From: Frankiales bacterium
Lineage (GTDB): Bacteria > Actinomycetota > Actinomycetes > Mycobacteriales > SCTD01
Direction: 5' to 3'
Length of the DNA stretch: 7,072 bases
NCBI GenBank assembly: GCA_025966295.1
Contig: JAOPVD010000229.1
Location: forward strand, 1 to 7,072
Shown: piece by piece, positions 6,614 through 7,072 of the stretch
Layout of the letters: each line of letters begins with the position of its first letter
Numbering within the stretch: the stretch's first letter is position 1
Notes under the pieces: model-generated
What the model saw: the letters and a program-made list of their open reading frames with translations, nothing else
What the model was told of the DNA's origin: nothing
The model's database searches: none
Translations under genes and position numbers: made by a program

Positions 6614-6694
6614 CCTTCCGGTGATCCACGGAACCGGCGCCCGCGTTTTCGGCCCGCAAAAGGCGCCGCCGGTTCCGTGGATCACCAGGGAAGG
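6614..6694 (+). terminator. Long palindrome after fabI: terminator or dispersed palindromic repeat
   Basis: Two perfect 20-base arms, 6620-6639 and 6667-6686 (core GGTGATCCACGGAACCGGCG), are separated by 27 bases. The stem extends outward through CCTTCC (6614-6619) and the AGGGAAGG at 6687-6694, with bulged bases at 6687 and 6690. Within the loop TTTT (6646-6649) can pair with AAAA (6658-6661), and GCG (6643-6645) with CGC (6664-6666). The position just after the fabI stop suits transcription termination. No T-run follows, which is common for actinobacterial terminators. Such exact long arms would also fit a REP-like element; a single copy in view cannot decide. Confidence 0.65.
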
Positions 6695-6713
6695 ACGCGC
6701 GGCGGGCGCCGAA

Positions 6714-6742
6714 TGGCCAGGCGTCAGGCCCGGGGCTACCAT
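6714..6742 (+). promoter_or_regulatory. Weak promoter candidate for the downstream gene
   Basis: TACCAT (6737-6742) fits the actinobacterial -10 pattern TAnnnT. TGGCCA (6714-6719), 17 bases upstream, matches four of six bases of TTGACA. Transcription would start near 6749 and leave a leader of about 240 bases before the ATG at 6990. It lies just after the hairpin, where a new transcription unit would be expected. The match is modest and could be chance. Confidence 0.3.
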
Positions 6743-6758
6743 CGGCGGGCAGCCTCGG

Positions 6759-6851
6759 TGAGGACGTCGCCCCCGCTGCGGAGCCGGCTCAGCGTGCCGT
6801 TGACCCCGGCGTCGTGAGACGGACGCAGCCCGAGTCGGGCCACCGTCCTCA
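6759..6851 (+). other. Possible structured 5' leader of the downstream gene
   Basis: TGAGGACG (6759-6766) is exactly complementary to CGTCCTCA (6844-6851). Inside that helix three local hairpins can form: CGCTG/CAGCG (6774-6778 with 6790-6794), CGTC-GTGA-GACG (6810-6821, a GNRA-type tetraloop), and GCCCG/CGGGC (6828-6832 with 6836-6840). Together they would form a closed multi-branch fold. It resembles no riboswitch class I can recall. GC-rich DNA yields such pairings by chance, so this is a suggestion only. Confidence 0.2.
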
Positions 6852-6977
6852 GCCCTGCGGCTCGACGAGGTGCGGCCTGCGGGTGTCCATGCACCACGAG
6901 GGCGGGGCGCCTTGCGCTTCGGTCCGGGGGCCGGGCGCTCAGGCGCGCGCAGCAGGACAAGGCCGGCGAGACCGGTT

Positions 6978-6983
6978 GGAGGA
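6978..6983 (+). promoter_or_regulatory. Ribosome binding site for the last gene
   Basis: GGAGGA lies six bases before the ATG at 6990, close to ideal strength and spacing. This is the main reason to call a gene start there. Confidence 0.75.
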
Positions 6984-6989
6984 ACGCAG

Positions 6990-7072
6990 ATGGGGATCGA
7001 CGAGACCTACCGGACGCGGAGTGCCGAACAGCTGCTGCAGGCCCAGCGCGACGGGGTGAGCGCCTGGCAGGT
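6990..7072 (+). CDS. Hypothetical protein, N-terminal 27 codons (3' end outside window)
   Basis: An open frame starts at ATG 6990 behind a near-ideal GGAGGA site and is still open at the window end. The visible part starts M-G-I-D-E-T-Y-R-T-R-S-A and goes on with a polar, glutamine-rich stretch (Q-L-L-Q-A-Q-R) that looks helical. No signal peptide or membrane segment is evident so far. I do not recognise the family. It is separated from fabI by a hairpin and about 380 non-coding bases, so it probably belongs to another transcription unit and need not relate to fatty acid synthesis. Confidence 0.65.
   Translation, partial: MGIDETYRTRSAEQLLQAQRDGVSAWQ

Larger units (their letters stand above)
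6695..6989. other. Intergenic region, no convincing gene
   Basis: About 295 bases lie between the hairpin and the next gene. Short open frames occur on both strands (plus 6814-7059, minus 6736-6960). They lack ribosome sites and their arginine/proline-rich composition looks like chance reading of GC-rich DNA. The plus-strand frame also overlaps the well-supported start at 6990. No tRNA, insertion sequence or direct repeat was found. The stretch contains the weak promoter candidate and the stem-rich leader listed separately. Confidence 0.6.

Noticed and set aside
5333..6742. 469-codon minus-strand open frame opposite the hydrolase and fabI
   Set aside because: It lies antisense to two well-supported genes and starts beyond the palindrome. 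Its composition is repetitive and Gly/Arg/His-rich.
6800..6805. TTGACC as a -35 element
   Set aside because: No TAnnnT-like -10 follows at 16-18 bases.
6736..6960. 74-codon minus-strand open frame in the last intergenic region
   Set aside because: It has an Arg/Ala-rich product, no convincing ribosome site, no known motif, and overlaps the likely leader of the gene at 6990.

Overview
This window is almost entirely coding, on one strand, and is very GC-rich with codons ending mainly in G or C. This base use, together with protein motifs that match Streptomyces and Mycobacterium homologues as I remember them, points to a high-GC actinomycete (Actinomycetota). I cannot name a genus; no TTA codon was noticed in the genes.

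Positions 1-6607 hold one tightly packed plus-strand gene series for type II fatty acid synthesis. It runs: 3' part of fabD (malonyl-CoA:ACP transacylase), fabH (ketosynthase III), acpP (acyl carrier protein), fabF (ketosynthase II), an accD6-like acyl-CoA carboxylase carboxyltransferase, fabG (ketoacyl-ACP reductase), an alpha/beta hydrolase of unknown role, and fabI (NADH enoyl-ACP reductase of the Streptomyces FabI/InhA kind). Most junctions are 4-bp (ATGA/GTGA) or 1-bp stop/start overlaps, so translational coupling is likely. The only real internal gap (60 bp) lies before acpP, which has a strong ribosome binding site of its own. fabI also has a strong site, inside the end of the hydrolase gene.

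Together the proteins make malonyl-CoA (AccD6 with a biotinylated subunit encoded elsewhere), load it on ACP (FabD), start chains (FabH), elongate (FabF), and carry out the first (FabG) and last (FabI) reductions. The dehydratase is not here. The layout joins two blocks that, as I recall, are separate in Streptomyces and Mycobacterium: fabD-fabH-acpP-fabF(-accD6) and fabG-fabI.

Positions 6608-6989 are non-coding as far as I can see. They start with a long hairpin having perfect 20-bp arms, which is either a terminator or a dispersed palindromic repeat. A weak promoter candidate and a stem-rich leader follow. A new gene with a good ribosome binding site starts at 6990 and runs off the window; its product is not recognisable from 27 codons.

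Most of the window is ordinary housekeeping lipid metabolism. The points most worth a second look are the hydrolase inside the fatty acid operon, which seems to lack its catalytic histidine, the perfect palindrome after fabI, the possibly structured leader before the last gene, and a rare-codon hairpin early in fabG.
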